DNA from: CAYPHA01 sp964410215
Lineage (GTDB): Bacteria; Calditrichota; Calditrichia; Calditrichales; CAYPHA01
Direction of reading: 5' to 3'
NCBI GenBank assembly: GCA_964410215.1
Contig: CAYPHA010000138.1
Span: 1-5,399, forward strand
Length of the DNA stretch: 5,399 nucleotides
The position numbers and the translations under genes were made by a program. Each line of letters starts with the position of its first letter. Within the stretch, counting starts at the first letter, position 1. The notes below the pieces were generated by a model, which was not told the DNA's origin, made no database searches, and was given only the letters and a program-made list of their open reading frames with translations. Positions 1 through 4,916 of the stretch are shown piece after piece.

Positions 1-221
1 CACCCTGGGGAGACCTGATTGTATGCGAAGACGGAGCCGGTTCCCAGAACCTGGTGGGTGTTACTCCCAAAGGCGAAATCTATAAGTTCGGGCACAACGC
101 CCTCAATGATTCGGAACTGACCGGGGCCACCTTCTCGCCTGACGGTACCACGTTGTTTGTCAATATTCAGCACGCCGGATTGACGCTGGCCATAACCGGG
201 CCATGGAAAACGCGCGGGTGA
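1..221 (+). CDS. C-terminal end of a DUF839 / PhoX-like phosphatase-family protein (5' end outside window)
   Basis: This is the last 73 codons of a gene entering from the left edge; the frame runs from base 3 to a TGA at 219-221. The visible protein starts PWGDLIVCEDG, continues through LVGVTPKGEIYKFG and ALNDSELTGATFSPDG, and ends with TLFVNIQHAGLTLAITGPW. This order (WGDLxxCEDG, then the SPDGxTLFVNIQ beta-propeller strand, then an ITGPW end) is characteristic of the C-terminus of bacterial DUF839 (PF05787) proteins, the family that includes the Tat-exported, calcium-dependent alkaline phosphatase PhoX. Family members are usually secreted or periplasmic, but the signal peptide and most metal ligands would lie upstream, so neither export nor phosphatase activity can be checked here. 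The stop is followed by a gene-free gap and a convergent gene. The family call is firm; the enzymatic function is not. Confidence 0.85.
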   Translation, partial: PWGDLIVCEDGAGSQNLVGVTPKGEIYKFGHNALNDSELTGATFSPDGTTLFVNIQHAGLTLAITGPWKTRG

Positions 222-230
222 ATAGGAAAA

Positions 231-312
231 GGACAGGATAACGGGAATTAAAAAAAGTAAAAAATACAAAATACAAATTAAATAGTAATGGGTTAATCCC
301 GGTATCCTGTCC
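231..312. terminator. long stem-loop between convergent genes, likely transcription end region
   Basis: GGACAGGATA at 231-240 pairs perfectly with TATCCTGTCC at 303-312. After one mismatch the stem continues with CGGGA (242-246) against TCCCG (297-301), giving about 15 base pairs. The loop is about 50 nt and very A-rich, with two TACAAA copies. The stem fills the gap between the stop of the DUF839 gene and the stop of the lyase-like gene. Read on the minus strand it is followed by TTTTCC, a weak U-tract, so it may end the lyase transcript; on the plus strand no T-run follows. The large loop is unusual for an intrinsic terminator, and a small inverted-repeat element is the alternative. Confidence 0.5.
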
Positions 313-321
313 GAATACAGA

Positions 322-1764
322 TTACATGTCGCCGAATTCGGCCTTGTAAGCATCAGCCAGGGTGCGGCCCCAGTCATCAATAGCTTCCATTTTACCAAAG
401 AAGAAACGTAATACATCCGGTTCTTCAATGAAGCGCAATCCCTGAATCAGGTTTCGATGCTTGTATAACCAGGTTAAGCGGTCCACAACATATTCGATCT
501 GTGAGACGGAATAAACGCGTCTGGGCACGGCGAAACGGGCCAGTTCAAGGTTGGACGGGACATCATTGCCTTCATGATCCCGATCCATGGAGACGGTGCC
601 CCGTTCCATGCTGCGTACACCGGAGATGATATACATCGCCGCCGTCAGAGCGCCGGCCGGATATTCGGTCTGAGGAATGTGATCGACAAACCGCATGGCG
701 TCGACATGGCAGGCCAGACCACCGGCAGGGGTAACCACCGGTACCTTCTCTTCCAGCAGACGATTCACAAAGTAGTAGATCATCTCAACCGAGCTGCCGG
801 CTACATCCACACTGGTCATTTCCCGGATACCGACTGCCATGGCTTCAATCTCCTTCGTAGACATACCGCCATAGGTTGAAAATCCTTCATAAAGCGGAAG
901 CATCGGCAGCAATTCATCAAAATATGTTTTATTGTTTGTGGCAATAAATCCACCGCGTACCGAGCAGCTTTTGCGGCCGGAAAGGTACATGATATCGCAC
1001 AGACTCATCATTTCGCGGATAATTTCTTTAATGGATTTCTTGTCATATCCTTTTTCACGCTTGTGGATCATGTATGCATTTTCGGATATCAGGCTGCAGT
1101 CGATCATGACCGGAATATCATGGGAATGAGCAATCTCGCGGACGGCACGCAGGTTTTCCATGGAAAAAGGCTGCCCGCCGATCAGGTTTGTCGTCGCTTC
1201 CATCCTGATAAATGATACCTTGTCCGCGCCATACTGCTTGATGACGTCCCTGAATTTATCCAGGTCAAGGTTTCCCTTAAACGGATCGGTATTCTGTGGA
1301 TCCAGTGCTTCGTCGGTACAAATTTCCAGCAATTCACCGCCGGCCAGTTCGAAATGAGCCTTGGTTGTAGTGAAGTGATAATTCATCGGAACAACATCGC
1401 CCTCTTTCACGAGGAATTTCCCCAGTAAATGTTCGGCCGCTCTTCCCTGATGGACCGGAAGCACGTATTTTAAGCCGAATACGTCCTGGATAGCATCTTC
1501 CAGTTTATAGAAACTTTCCGAACCGGCGTAGGCATCGTCCGAAACCATCATCGAGGCTAACTGGTTATCGCTCATGGCATTGGTTCCGCTGTCGGTAAGC
1601 ATATCCATGAAGATATCACGGGTTCTCAACAAAAATGTATTGTATCCGCCCTCCGTAATGGCCTGTAAGCGCCGTTCGACCGGCACCAGTTTTGATTCCT
1701 GAATAATGCGTACCTTGTGCATTTCAACGGGCAGTTCTTTTCCGTTGGACATTTTAATGATCAT
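322..1764 (-). CDS. tyrosine phenol-lyase / tryptophanase family PLP enzyme (divergent beta-eliminating lyase)
   Basis: The 480-residue protein belongs to the beta-eliminating lyases (PF01212), PLP enzymes that split aromatic amino acids into pyruvate, ammonia and phenol or indole. It is closer to tyrosine phenol-lyase (TPL) than to tryptophanase: LTDSGTNAMSD at 56-66, HQGR at 105-108, FTTT at 131-134, GGQPFSM at 196-202, GVRSMERG at 382-389 and RFFF at 453-456. By hand alignment with the Citrobacter freundii enzyme, the PLP lysine is K265 (SGRK), the pyridine-contacting Asp is D222 and the substrate-carboxylate Arg is R410; the specificity residues T132, R388, F454 and F455 are also kept. 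Unusually, the PLP-contacting Arg217 is Leu225, Lys256 is Arg264, the cation ligand Glu69 is Asp77, and the Asn262 region is one residue shorter. The N-terminus extends about 8 residues and the C-terminus about 14 beyond TPL. The ATG is chosen because AGGGAGGAG lies just upstream; a Met at residue 5 is too far from it. The gene lies 180 bp downstream of a same-strand UroD-like gene. The substrate is uncertain; the family is not. Confidence 0.88.
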   Translation of the reverse strand: MIIKMSNGKELPVEMHKVRIIQESKLVPVERRLQAITEGGYNTFLLRTRDIFMDMLTDSGTNAMSDNQLASMMVSDDAYAGSESFYKLEDAIQDVFGLKYVLPVHQGRAAEHLLGKFLVKEGDVVPMNYHFTTTKAHFELAGGELLEICTDEALDPQNTDPFKGNLDLDKFRDVIKQYGADKVSFIRMEATTNLIGGQPFSMENLRAVREIAHSHDIPVMIDCSLISENAYMIHKREKGYDKKSIKEIIREMMSLCDIMYLSGRKSCSVRGGFIATNNKTYFDELLPMLPLYEGFSTYGGMSTKEIEAMAVGIREMTSVDVAGSSVEMIYYFVNRLLEEKVPVVTPAGGLACHVDAMRFVDHIPQTEYPAGALTAAMYIISGVRSMERGTVSMDRDHEGNDVPSNLELARFAVPRRVYSVSQIEYVVDRLTWLYKHRNLIQGLRFIEEPDVLRFFFGKMEAIDDWGRTLADAYKAEFGDM

Positions 1765-1874
1765 GGCTCCTCCCTGAATACGTTAAGGGTTCTGGTTGAA
1801 TATGTGATGAAAGGATCAAGAACAGCGCGGAAAGGTGCGGTAAATCTCCCCCGATGCTGTATAATTATGCGAAA

Positions 1875-1946
1875 TTACAAATTATAATCAGAAAAATCAA
1901 AAGAACCGTCACTGTAATGCGTATAAAGGAAATCGATATCGTCATC
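1875..1946 (-). pseudogene. frameshifted C-terminal tail of the UroD-like gene (23 codons)
   Basis: Directly after the stop of the UroD-like gene, the +1 frame stays open for 23 codons to TAA at 1875-1877. It encodes an acidic, aromatic peptide that begins DDDIDFLYTHY and ends GSFDFSDYNL. Most codons end in T or C (GAT, TTC, TAT, GGT, TCT), as expected for real coding sequence and not for a random spacer. Skipping one T at 1947 (GAT-T-GAT) joins the frames and would give a 384-residue protein. Possible explanations are a point indel, a sequencing or assembly error, or translational +1 slippage at the TGA. The same frame runs open as far as 2123 inside the UroD-like gene, but that stretch looks like an ordinary shadow. 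Confidence 0.45.
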
Positions 1947-3030
1947 AATCAAATACGGCATCACGCATGGCCAGGGCATTTTCCAGGCTGACGTTGGGAA
2001 GCAGAGCTTCATGACTGGGGGAGACGATAAATCCGGGCCCGAAAATTTCCTTAACCCGGTGGACTTCGTCTTTGACCTGCTGCACGGTACCGAAAGGTAA
2101 AATTTCCTGGGTGTCCACACCACCTATGAAGATCAATTCATTCCTGAATGCCTCTGCCAGAGACCGGGCGTCCATTTTGTGGGCCTTTGCCTGGAGGGGA
2201 TGAAGCCCGTCAATACCGGCTTCGATAAAGTGAGGTATAAGGTCGAAAACCGAACCGCAGGAATGCATCACAACTTTCAGATTATACCTTCTTGCCTGAT
2301 CGACGATTTTCCTGATACCGGGAAAAATAAAGGCTAAGAACTCGTTCTTGCCCATGAGGGCGTTATATTGACTACCCAGGTCATTTCCAAAGAAAACCGC
2401 ATCTATCCTGTCATGAGCCGCATCGAAAAGCAGCCGGTTCAGTTCCAGGTAAAAATCAATGACACGCTCAGTAACGGCTTCGACGATGGCGGGAGCGGTA
2501 AACATTTTTAAAAAATAGTTTTCCATACCAAAAAAATCGCATAAATCATGAAAAAACGGTGCCCAGGCGCCACTGAATATATATTTACCTTTATCATGCA
2601 TGTGGTCAATGTAGTGCAGGGTGTCCCTTAAGTCGAGATAGGTGGGATCAGGCCAGTCAAACGCTTCCACCTCCCGGATATCTTCACAATCTGCAAACAC
2701 TCCTGGCTGGGTAAGGCTTTCCCTGGGTTTGCCTCCGGAAATATCGAATACCGGTTTCCCCTCAGGATGGCGGTAATAGGTGCGGTCATGGTGGGGACAT
2801 ACCCAGAAGATATCACTTTTAAAATGTTCATGAAGCTGCACGTCAAGTTTGGTTCGCCGGCCTGTTTTAAGAACAGAGTCCGTACGACCGGCCATGTCGA
2901 TATCGGCACGGATACCCAGTTTTTCATAATATTGCTTTTTAGTCTCATTGGCCGGATTCCCCAGCCAGAATCCGGGCCGGCCGGCATCTGAACCAGAGAA
3001 AATGTCTGAAATAAGCTGTTTTGATGTCAT
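1945..3030 (-). CDS. uroporphyrinogen decarboxylase (UroD)-like, cobamide methyltransferase superfamily protein
   Basis: The 361-residue protein has the UroD/MtaA/CmuA TIM-barrel pattern (PF01208 superfamily): GNDLGSQ at 215-221, HSCGS at 256-260, FIGGVDTQEILPFGT at 301-315 and VSPSHEALLPNV at 336-347. HxCG is the zinc-ligand motif of corrinoid:coenzyme M methyltransferases such as MtaA. The third, cysteine ligand of those enzymes is not obvious here; SPSH (337-340) occupies the equivalent end of the barrel. It is unlikely to be heme-pathway HemE, because the N-terminal substrate-binding RQAGR motif is absent and GRPGFWLGNPANET (17-30) stands there instead. These proteins are probably cytoplasmic methyl-transfer or demethylation enzymes, but most members are uncharacterised and no corrinoid protein is encoded nearby. 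The start is the first Met, with a weak GGGAAG upstream. The stop at 1945-1947 may be premature (see the tail entry). It probably lies upstream of the lyase-like gene in one transcript. Confidence 0.8.
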   Translation of the reverse strand: MTSKQLISDIFSGSDAGRPGFWLGNPANETKKQYYEKLGIRADIDMAGRTDSVLKTGRRTKLDVQLHEHFKSDIFWVCPHHDRTYYRHPEGKPVFDISGGKPRESLTQPGVFADCEDIREVEAFDWPDPTYLDLRDTLHYIDHMHDKGKYIFSGAWAPFFHDLCDFFGMENYFLKMFTAPAIVEAVTERVIDFYLELNRLLFDAAHDRIDAVFFGNDLGSQYNALMGKNEFLAFIFPGIRKIVDQARRYNLKVVMHSCGSVFDLIPHFIEAGIDGLHPLQAKAHKMDARSLAEAFRNELIFIGGVDTQEILPFGTVQQVKDEVHRVKEIFGPGFIVSPSHEALLPNVSLENALAMRDAVFD

Positions 3031-3133
3031 CCACTGCTTCCCATCATGATTTTTACTAAGATAAAGAAATATCGTGAAAGATAAAATCTGTTAAATCAAC
3101 AAATATTGGCTGCGTATTTACAAAAATTTTTAA

Positions 3134-3161
3134 TTGGCTGTAAGTCTCCTTAAATTATACG
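3134..3161 (+). promoter_or_regulatory. possible sigma70-type promoter for the first DUF2294 gene, upstream of the inserted element
   Basis: TTGGCT at 3134-3139 and TATACG at 3156-3161 are 16 bp apart and point to the DUF2294 gene at 3346. If real, the MITE-like element begins 12 bp past the -10, so it would sit in the 5' untranslated leader and lengthen it. The matches are imperfect and the region is AT-rich, so the call is weak. Confidence 0.25.
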
Positions 3162-3172
3162 GTTCTAAGATT

Positions 3173-3303
3173 GAGTCCACTCCGAAAAGCACGATAGTGT
3201 CATGCTGAATTTATTTCAGCATCTATAAGTTCAATAAAAACAGTAGATCCCGAAACGAGTTCGGGATGACAACTCCGTAAATAGCACTTATCGGAGTGGA
3301 CTC
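3173..3303. mobile_element. 131-bp MITE-like element with terminal inverted repeats and 6-bp target duplication
   Basis: GAGTCCACTCCGA at 3173-3185 is the exact reverse complement of TCGGAGTGGACTC at 3291-3303. AAGATT lies directly outside both ends (3167-3172 and 3304-3309), as expected for a target-site duplication. The interior encodes no protein. It holds two hairpins, each with an 8-bp stem and 5-nt loop: 3202-3222 (ATGCTGAA/TTCAGCAT) and 3247-3267 (ATCCCGAA/TTCGGGAT). These features fit a non-autonomous element mobilised by a transposase encoded elsewhere. The transposase family cannot be named from the ends alone. It separates the UroD-like gene from the divergently read DUF2294 gene and leaves both intact. 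Confidence 0.7.
3199..3270. repeat. pair of inverted 27-bp palindromic units inside the MITE-like element
   Basis: The unit at 3199-3225 (starting GTCATGCTGAA, ending CAGCATCTA) and the reverse complement of 3244-3270 (starting GTCATCCCGAA, ending GGGATCTA) agree at 20 of 27 positions by hand count. Each unit is itself a hairpin, so the block is a nested dyad with an 18-bp spacer. Comparable GTCAT...ATCTA palindromes are scattered between genes in many bacterial genomes, so this is probably a REP-like multicopy sequence. In RNA the pair would form either two small hairpins or one long imperfect hairpin. Confidence 0.65.
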
Positions 3304-3345
3304 AAGATTAGAAATGTGACGTATGTACCGGTAAGGATGTGATAA

Positions 3346-3714
3346 ATGAATAAAACAAAAGGCCAGCTCGAAGCCGAAATCAGCATAGCTGTAACAAAAT
3401 TCGAAAAAGAATATATTGGTCGTGGACCCAAAGAGGCCAAATCGTTTATTATGGAAGATATGATTGTTATACGCCTGAAGGGGGTATTGACACCGGCAGA
3501 GGAAAAACTTGCAAAAGAGGACGGTGGCGCGCAACTGATTAAACAGATGCGCACGCGCTTAATTGAGAGTTCGCAACACCTGCTCCGTGAGATAGTGGAA
3601 TCGATAACGGGACAAAAAATCAGTGGTTTACTGACCGATATCAATCCGCAAACCGGTGAGCGCGTGTTCGTATTTATTCATGCGCTGAACCTGGAGGGCT
3701 TGTTGGGAAAATGA
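3346..3714 (+). CDS. DUF2294 domain protein (MpsC family)
   Basis: The 122-residue soluble protein has the full DUF2294 (PF10057) pattern: KGQLEAEI at 5-12, KFEKEYIGRGPKEAKSF at 18-34, IVIRLKGVLTPAEEKLA at 40-56, then LIKQMRTRLIESS (64-76) and TGERVFVF at 103-110. The name MpsC comes from the staphylococcal MpsABC system, linked to membrane potential and bicarbonate supply; the MpsA (NuoL-like) and MpsB partners are not in this window. The biochemical role of DUF2294 alone is unknown. The ATG follows AAGGA with an 8-nt gap, a good Shine-Dalgarno. It is the first gene of the plus-strand block and stands just after the MITE-like element, which must lie in its leader or promoter region. No terminator lies directly at its stop; the first one is about 118 nt further, next to the following gene. 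The family call is firm; function is not assigned. Confidence 0.85.
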   Translation: MNKTKGQLEAEISIAVTKFEKEYIGRGPKEAKSFIMEDMIVIRLKGVLTPAEEKLAKEDGGAQLIKQMRTRLIESSQHLLREIVESITGQKISGLLTDINPQTGERVFVFIHALNLEGLLGK

Positions 3715-3791
3715 CCGGCGTCCCGGGAATAAAACGAAAACGGCTGCAGTTAAGATCTATGGTTTCGATTCTTGTGAATCGGCGGCATAAA

Positions 3792-3800
3792 TGGCAGACA
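3792..3800 (+). promoter_or_regulatory. TGGCAGACA motif, copy 1, in the leader of the PsiE-like gene
   Basis: TGGCAGACA lies 32 nt before a terminator hairpin that abuts the PsiE-like gene. The same nine bases recur at 4412-4420 in the matching place before the second DUF2294 gene, followed in both by a loosely similar TC-GA...AT-GG pattern. It could be a -35 element or operator (a rough -10 would be AATAGA at 3815), or part of a leader RNA. It resembles a sigma54 -24 box, but the matching -12 GC is missing. A 6-bp hairpin, CGATTC/GAATCG (3766-3781), sits just upstream. Confidence 0.4.
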
Positions 3801-3832
3801 GCTTTGAACATCAGAATAGATGGGCATAAATG

Positions 3833-3877
3833 TAAGCCGGCATTCTAATCCAATGGATAGTGCCGGCTTATTTTTTT
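3833..3877 (+). terminator. intrinsic terminator hairpin abutting the PsiE-like ribosome-binding site
   Basis: TAAGCCGGCA (3833-3842) and TGCCGGCTTA (3861-3870) form a perfect 10-bp stem with an 18-nt loop, followed by seven T. Only three bases separate the T-run from the GGGAGA Shine-Dalgarno of the next gene. It lies 118 nt beyond the stop of the preceding DUF2294 gene, far for a simple end-of-gene terminator, so a leader attenuator is possible. The stem itself would be efficient; any read-through control is inference. Confidence 0.8.
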
Positions 3878-3895
3878 ACAGGGAGATTGAAAACG

Positions 3896-4378
3896 ATGAA
3901 AAATGACGAAAAACAAACGGAAACCGTAACCCAGGCGGAACGCTTCGATGATCCGCTAATTAACAAGTTGCAGTATGTCATACGCTTTTCAGTGCGCATT
4001 CTGGCGGTTATTATGACACTTGTTATAATATGGGGTGTGATCGATGTCGGCTGGGTAATCTATGAGAGGCTCATCGTGCCACCTTTTTTTCTTTTGACGA
4101 TCAGTGATATCCTGGCGACATTCGGGGCCTTTATTGCCGTAATGATTGCCATTGAAATATTCGAAAACATCACCGTCTATCTGCGTGAAGATGTTATTCA
4201 TGTGGAAATCGTGATGGCTACGGCATTAATGGCCATCGCCCGGAAAGTCATTGTATTGGATTATAAAGAGCTCAGTCCGGATTATGTCTATGCCACGGCA
4301 GCCGTAACCCTGGCCATGAGCATCGGATACTGGCTGATTGTGAGAAAAAAGAATGCAAAACGGGTCATCAGCGGCTGA
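3896..4378 (+). CDS. phosphate-starvation-inducible PsiE family membrane protein
   Basis: The 160-residue inner-membrane protein has four hydrophobic segments near residues 30-55, 71-90, 102-121 and 129-149. The tail is basic (RKKNAKR, 150-156) and probably cytoplasmic. The motif VIHVEIVMATALMAIARKV at 100-118, followed by IVLDYKE, is the signature of the PsiE family (PF06146). E. coli psiE is induced by phosphate starvation and by cAMP-CRP; its biochemical role is unknown. The start is ATG 3896, because AGGGAGA lies 9-15 nt upstream. An in-frame GTG at 3860 would add 12 residues but lies inside the terminator stem and lacks a Shine-Dalgarno. The gene sits between two DUF2294 genes, each gap being 140-180 bp and ending in a terminator. 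No Pho box was recognised. The call is on family, not activity. Confidence 0.82.
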   Translation: MKNDEKQTETVTQAERFDDPLINKLQYVIRFSVRILAVIMTLVIIWGVIDVGWVIYERLIVPPFFLLTISDILATFGAFIAVMIAIEIFENITVYLREDVIHVEIVMATALMAIARKVIVLDYKELSPDYVYATAAVTLAMSIGYWLIVRKKNAKRVISG

Positions 4379-4411
4379 TTTTCGTGTGGGACCCGGTAGG
4401 TGTAAATAAAC

Positions 4412-4420
4412 TGGCAGACA
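4412..4420 (+). promoter_or_regulatory. TGGCAGACA motif, copy 2, in the leader of the second DUF2294 gene
   Basis: This is an exact copy of the 9-mer at 3792-3800, lying 39 nt before the next terminator hairpin. CAGAC (4415-4419) can pair with GTCTG (4429-4433), and the octamer AGACGTCT (4426-4433) is a perfect palindrome that could be an operator. A rough promoter reading is CTGGCA (4411-4416), 18 bp, TATTAA (4435-4440). The sequence does not decide between a DNA site and an RNA structure. Confidence 0.4.
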
Positions 4421-4459
4421 CTATAGACGTCTGATATTAAATCGGAAAGCTAAAGCGTG

Positions 4460-4506
4460 GGCCGGTACTCTGTTCCTGGAAAAGGAGAGTACCGGCCTTT
4501 TTTTTT
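4460..4506 (+). terminator. strong intrinsic terminator abutting the second DUF2294 ribosome-binding site
   Basis: GGCCGGTACTC (4460-4470) pairs perfectly with GAGTACCGGCC (4487-4497) in an 11-bp stem, and an inner TCCT/AGGA can add four pairs past a 3-nt bulge. Nine T follow, and the Shine-Dalgarno GAGGAGGGG begins at the very next base. It begins 81 nt past the psiE-like stop. The layout is the same as that of the hairpin at 3833-3877, although the stem sequences differ apart from a GCCGG core. Confidence 0.85.
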
Positions 4507-4519
4507 GAGGAGGGGAAAA

Positions 4520-4858
4520 ATGACGCAAGAAACAGAAAAGATGTGTAACCGGCTGGATGATATCATAGGTCTTTTTCTGAGGACGCAATTGGGTGAAAAT
4601 CCGGATAGTGTTTCAAGCCATCTGAATGATGATATTGTAGCTGTATACGCCCATGATGTGATCAGTCCGGCGGAGAAAGCCATGATGCAGGGGGAAAGAG
4701 ACCACCGGTTCCTGCTGGAATATAAGGTTAAACAATTTGAATCCGTTAAACAGGATCTCTGCAAACCGGTTAAAGAAATTCTCGGAAAAGAGATTGCACA
4801 GATTCATTCAACGGTAACGGAGGATGGGATCCGCATCATTACGATTCGGATGGGTTAG
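4520..4858 (+). CDS. second, divergent DUF2294 (MpsC family) protein
   Basis: The 112-residue protein is a diverged paralogue of the product at 3346. Both carry a PAE at residues 50-52 (TPAEE there, SPAEK here), an acidic-hydrophobic strand before it (EDMIVIRL there, DDIVAVYA here), and the same end pattern (ITGQKISGLLTDI and TGERVFVF there; LGKEIAQIHSTVT and DGIRIITI here). Overall identity is low, and the RGPK segment of typical members is replaced by ENPDS at 26-30. No membrane segment or signal peptide is visible; charged helices dominate residues 50-88. The start is ATG 4520 with GAGGAGGGG just upstream. The frame is open further upstream to 4457, but that runs through the terminator stem and is not likely to be translated. 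It may partner the first copy or PsiE, but nothing in the sequence proves this. Confidence 0.72.
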   Translation: MTQETEKMCNRLDDIIGLFLRTQLGENPDSVSSHLNDDIVAVYAHDVISPAEKAMMQGERDHRFLLEYKVKQFESVKQDLCKPVKEILGKEIAQIHSTVTEDGIRIITIRMG

Positions 4859-4862
4859 AGAA

Positions 4863-4898
4863 GATGAAAGATTAAAGATAAAAGATGAAGGATTAAAG
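4863..4898 (+). repeat. short A/G-rich direct repeat before the stress-protein remnant
   Basis: GATGAAAGATTAAAG (4863-4877) recurs as GATGAAGGATTAAAG (4884-4898), 14 of 15 identical with a 21-bp period. It is low-complexity purine-rich spacer of a kind that probably arises by slippage. No promoter or terminator could be recognised in it. Confidence 0.6.
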
Positions 4899-4916
4899 GT
4901 GTAGAGGGAGGTTAAG

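Noticed and set aside
574..1357. Plus-strand open frames of 65-101 codons inside the lyase-like gene.
   Set aside because: They are antisense shadows of a strongly conserved enzyme, with no ribosome-binding sites or family resemblance.
1881..1886. TATAAT on the minus strand as a -10 box for the lyase-like gene.
   Set aside because: It falls inside the coding-like tail of the UroD-like gene and has no convincing -35 at 16-18 bp.
1875..2123. An 82-codon minus-strand frame overlapping the end of the UroD-like gene, as a separate gene.
   Set aside because: Its first 59 codons overlap the well-supported UroD-like gene and give a composition unlike a real protein. Only the final part beyond the stop looks coding, which fits a frameshifted tail better.
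3199..3270. CRISPR array.
   Set aside because: There are only two units, in inverted and not direct orientation, each self-palindromic and inside an element with terminal repeats; no cas genes are present.
3223..3644. Minus-strand open frames of about 100-118 codons across the MITE-like element and the first DUF2294 gene.
   Set aside because: They are antisense to a clear DUF2294 gene, match no family I recognise, and one reads through the palindromic element.
3792..3808. Sigma54 promoter at TGGCAGACAGCTTTGA.
   Set aside because: The -24 part fits, but the essential GC at -12 reads GA here, and the second copy near 4412 fits even less well.
3860..3895. GTG at 3860 as the start of the PsiE-like protein.
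   Set aside because: It lies inside the terminator stem, has no Shine-Dalgarno and adds residues unlike family members; ATG 3896 has AGGGAGA at good spacing.
4457..4519. Upstream in-frame start for the second DUF2294 protein.
   Set aside because: The 21 extra codons run through the terminator stem and T-run, while ATG 4520 has a strong Shine-Dalgarno directly before it.
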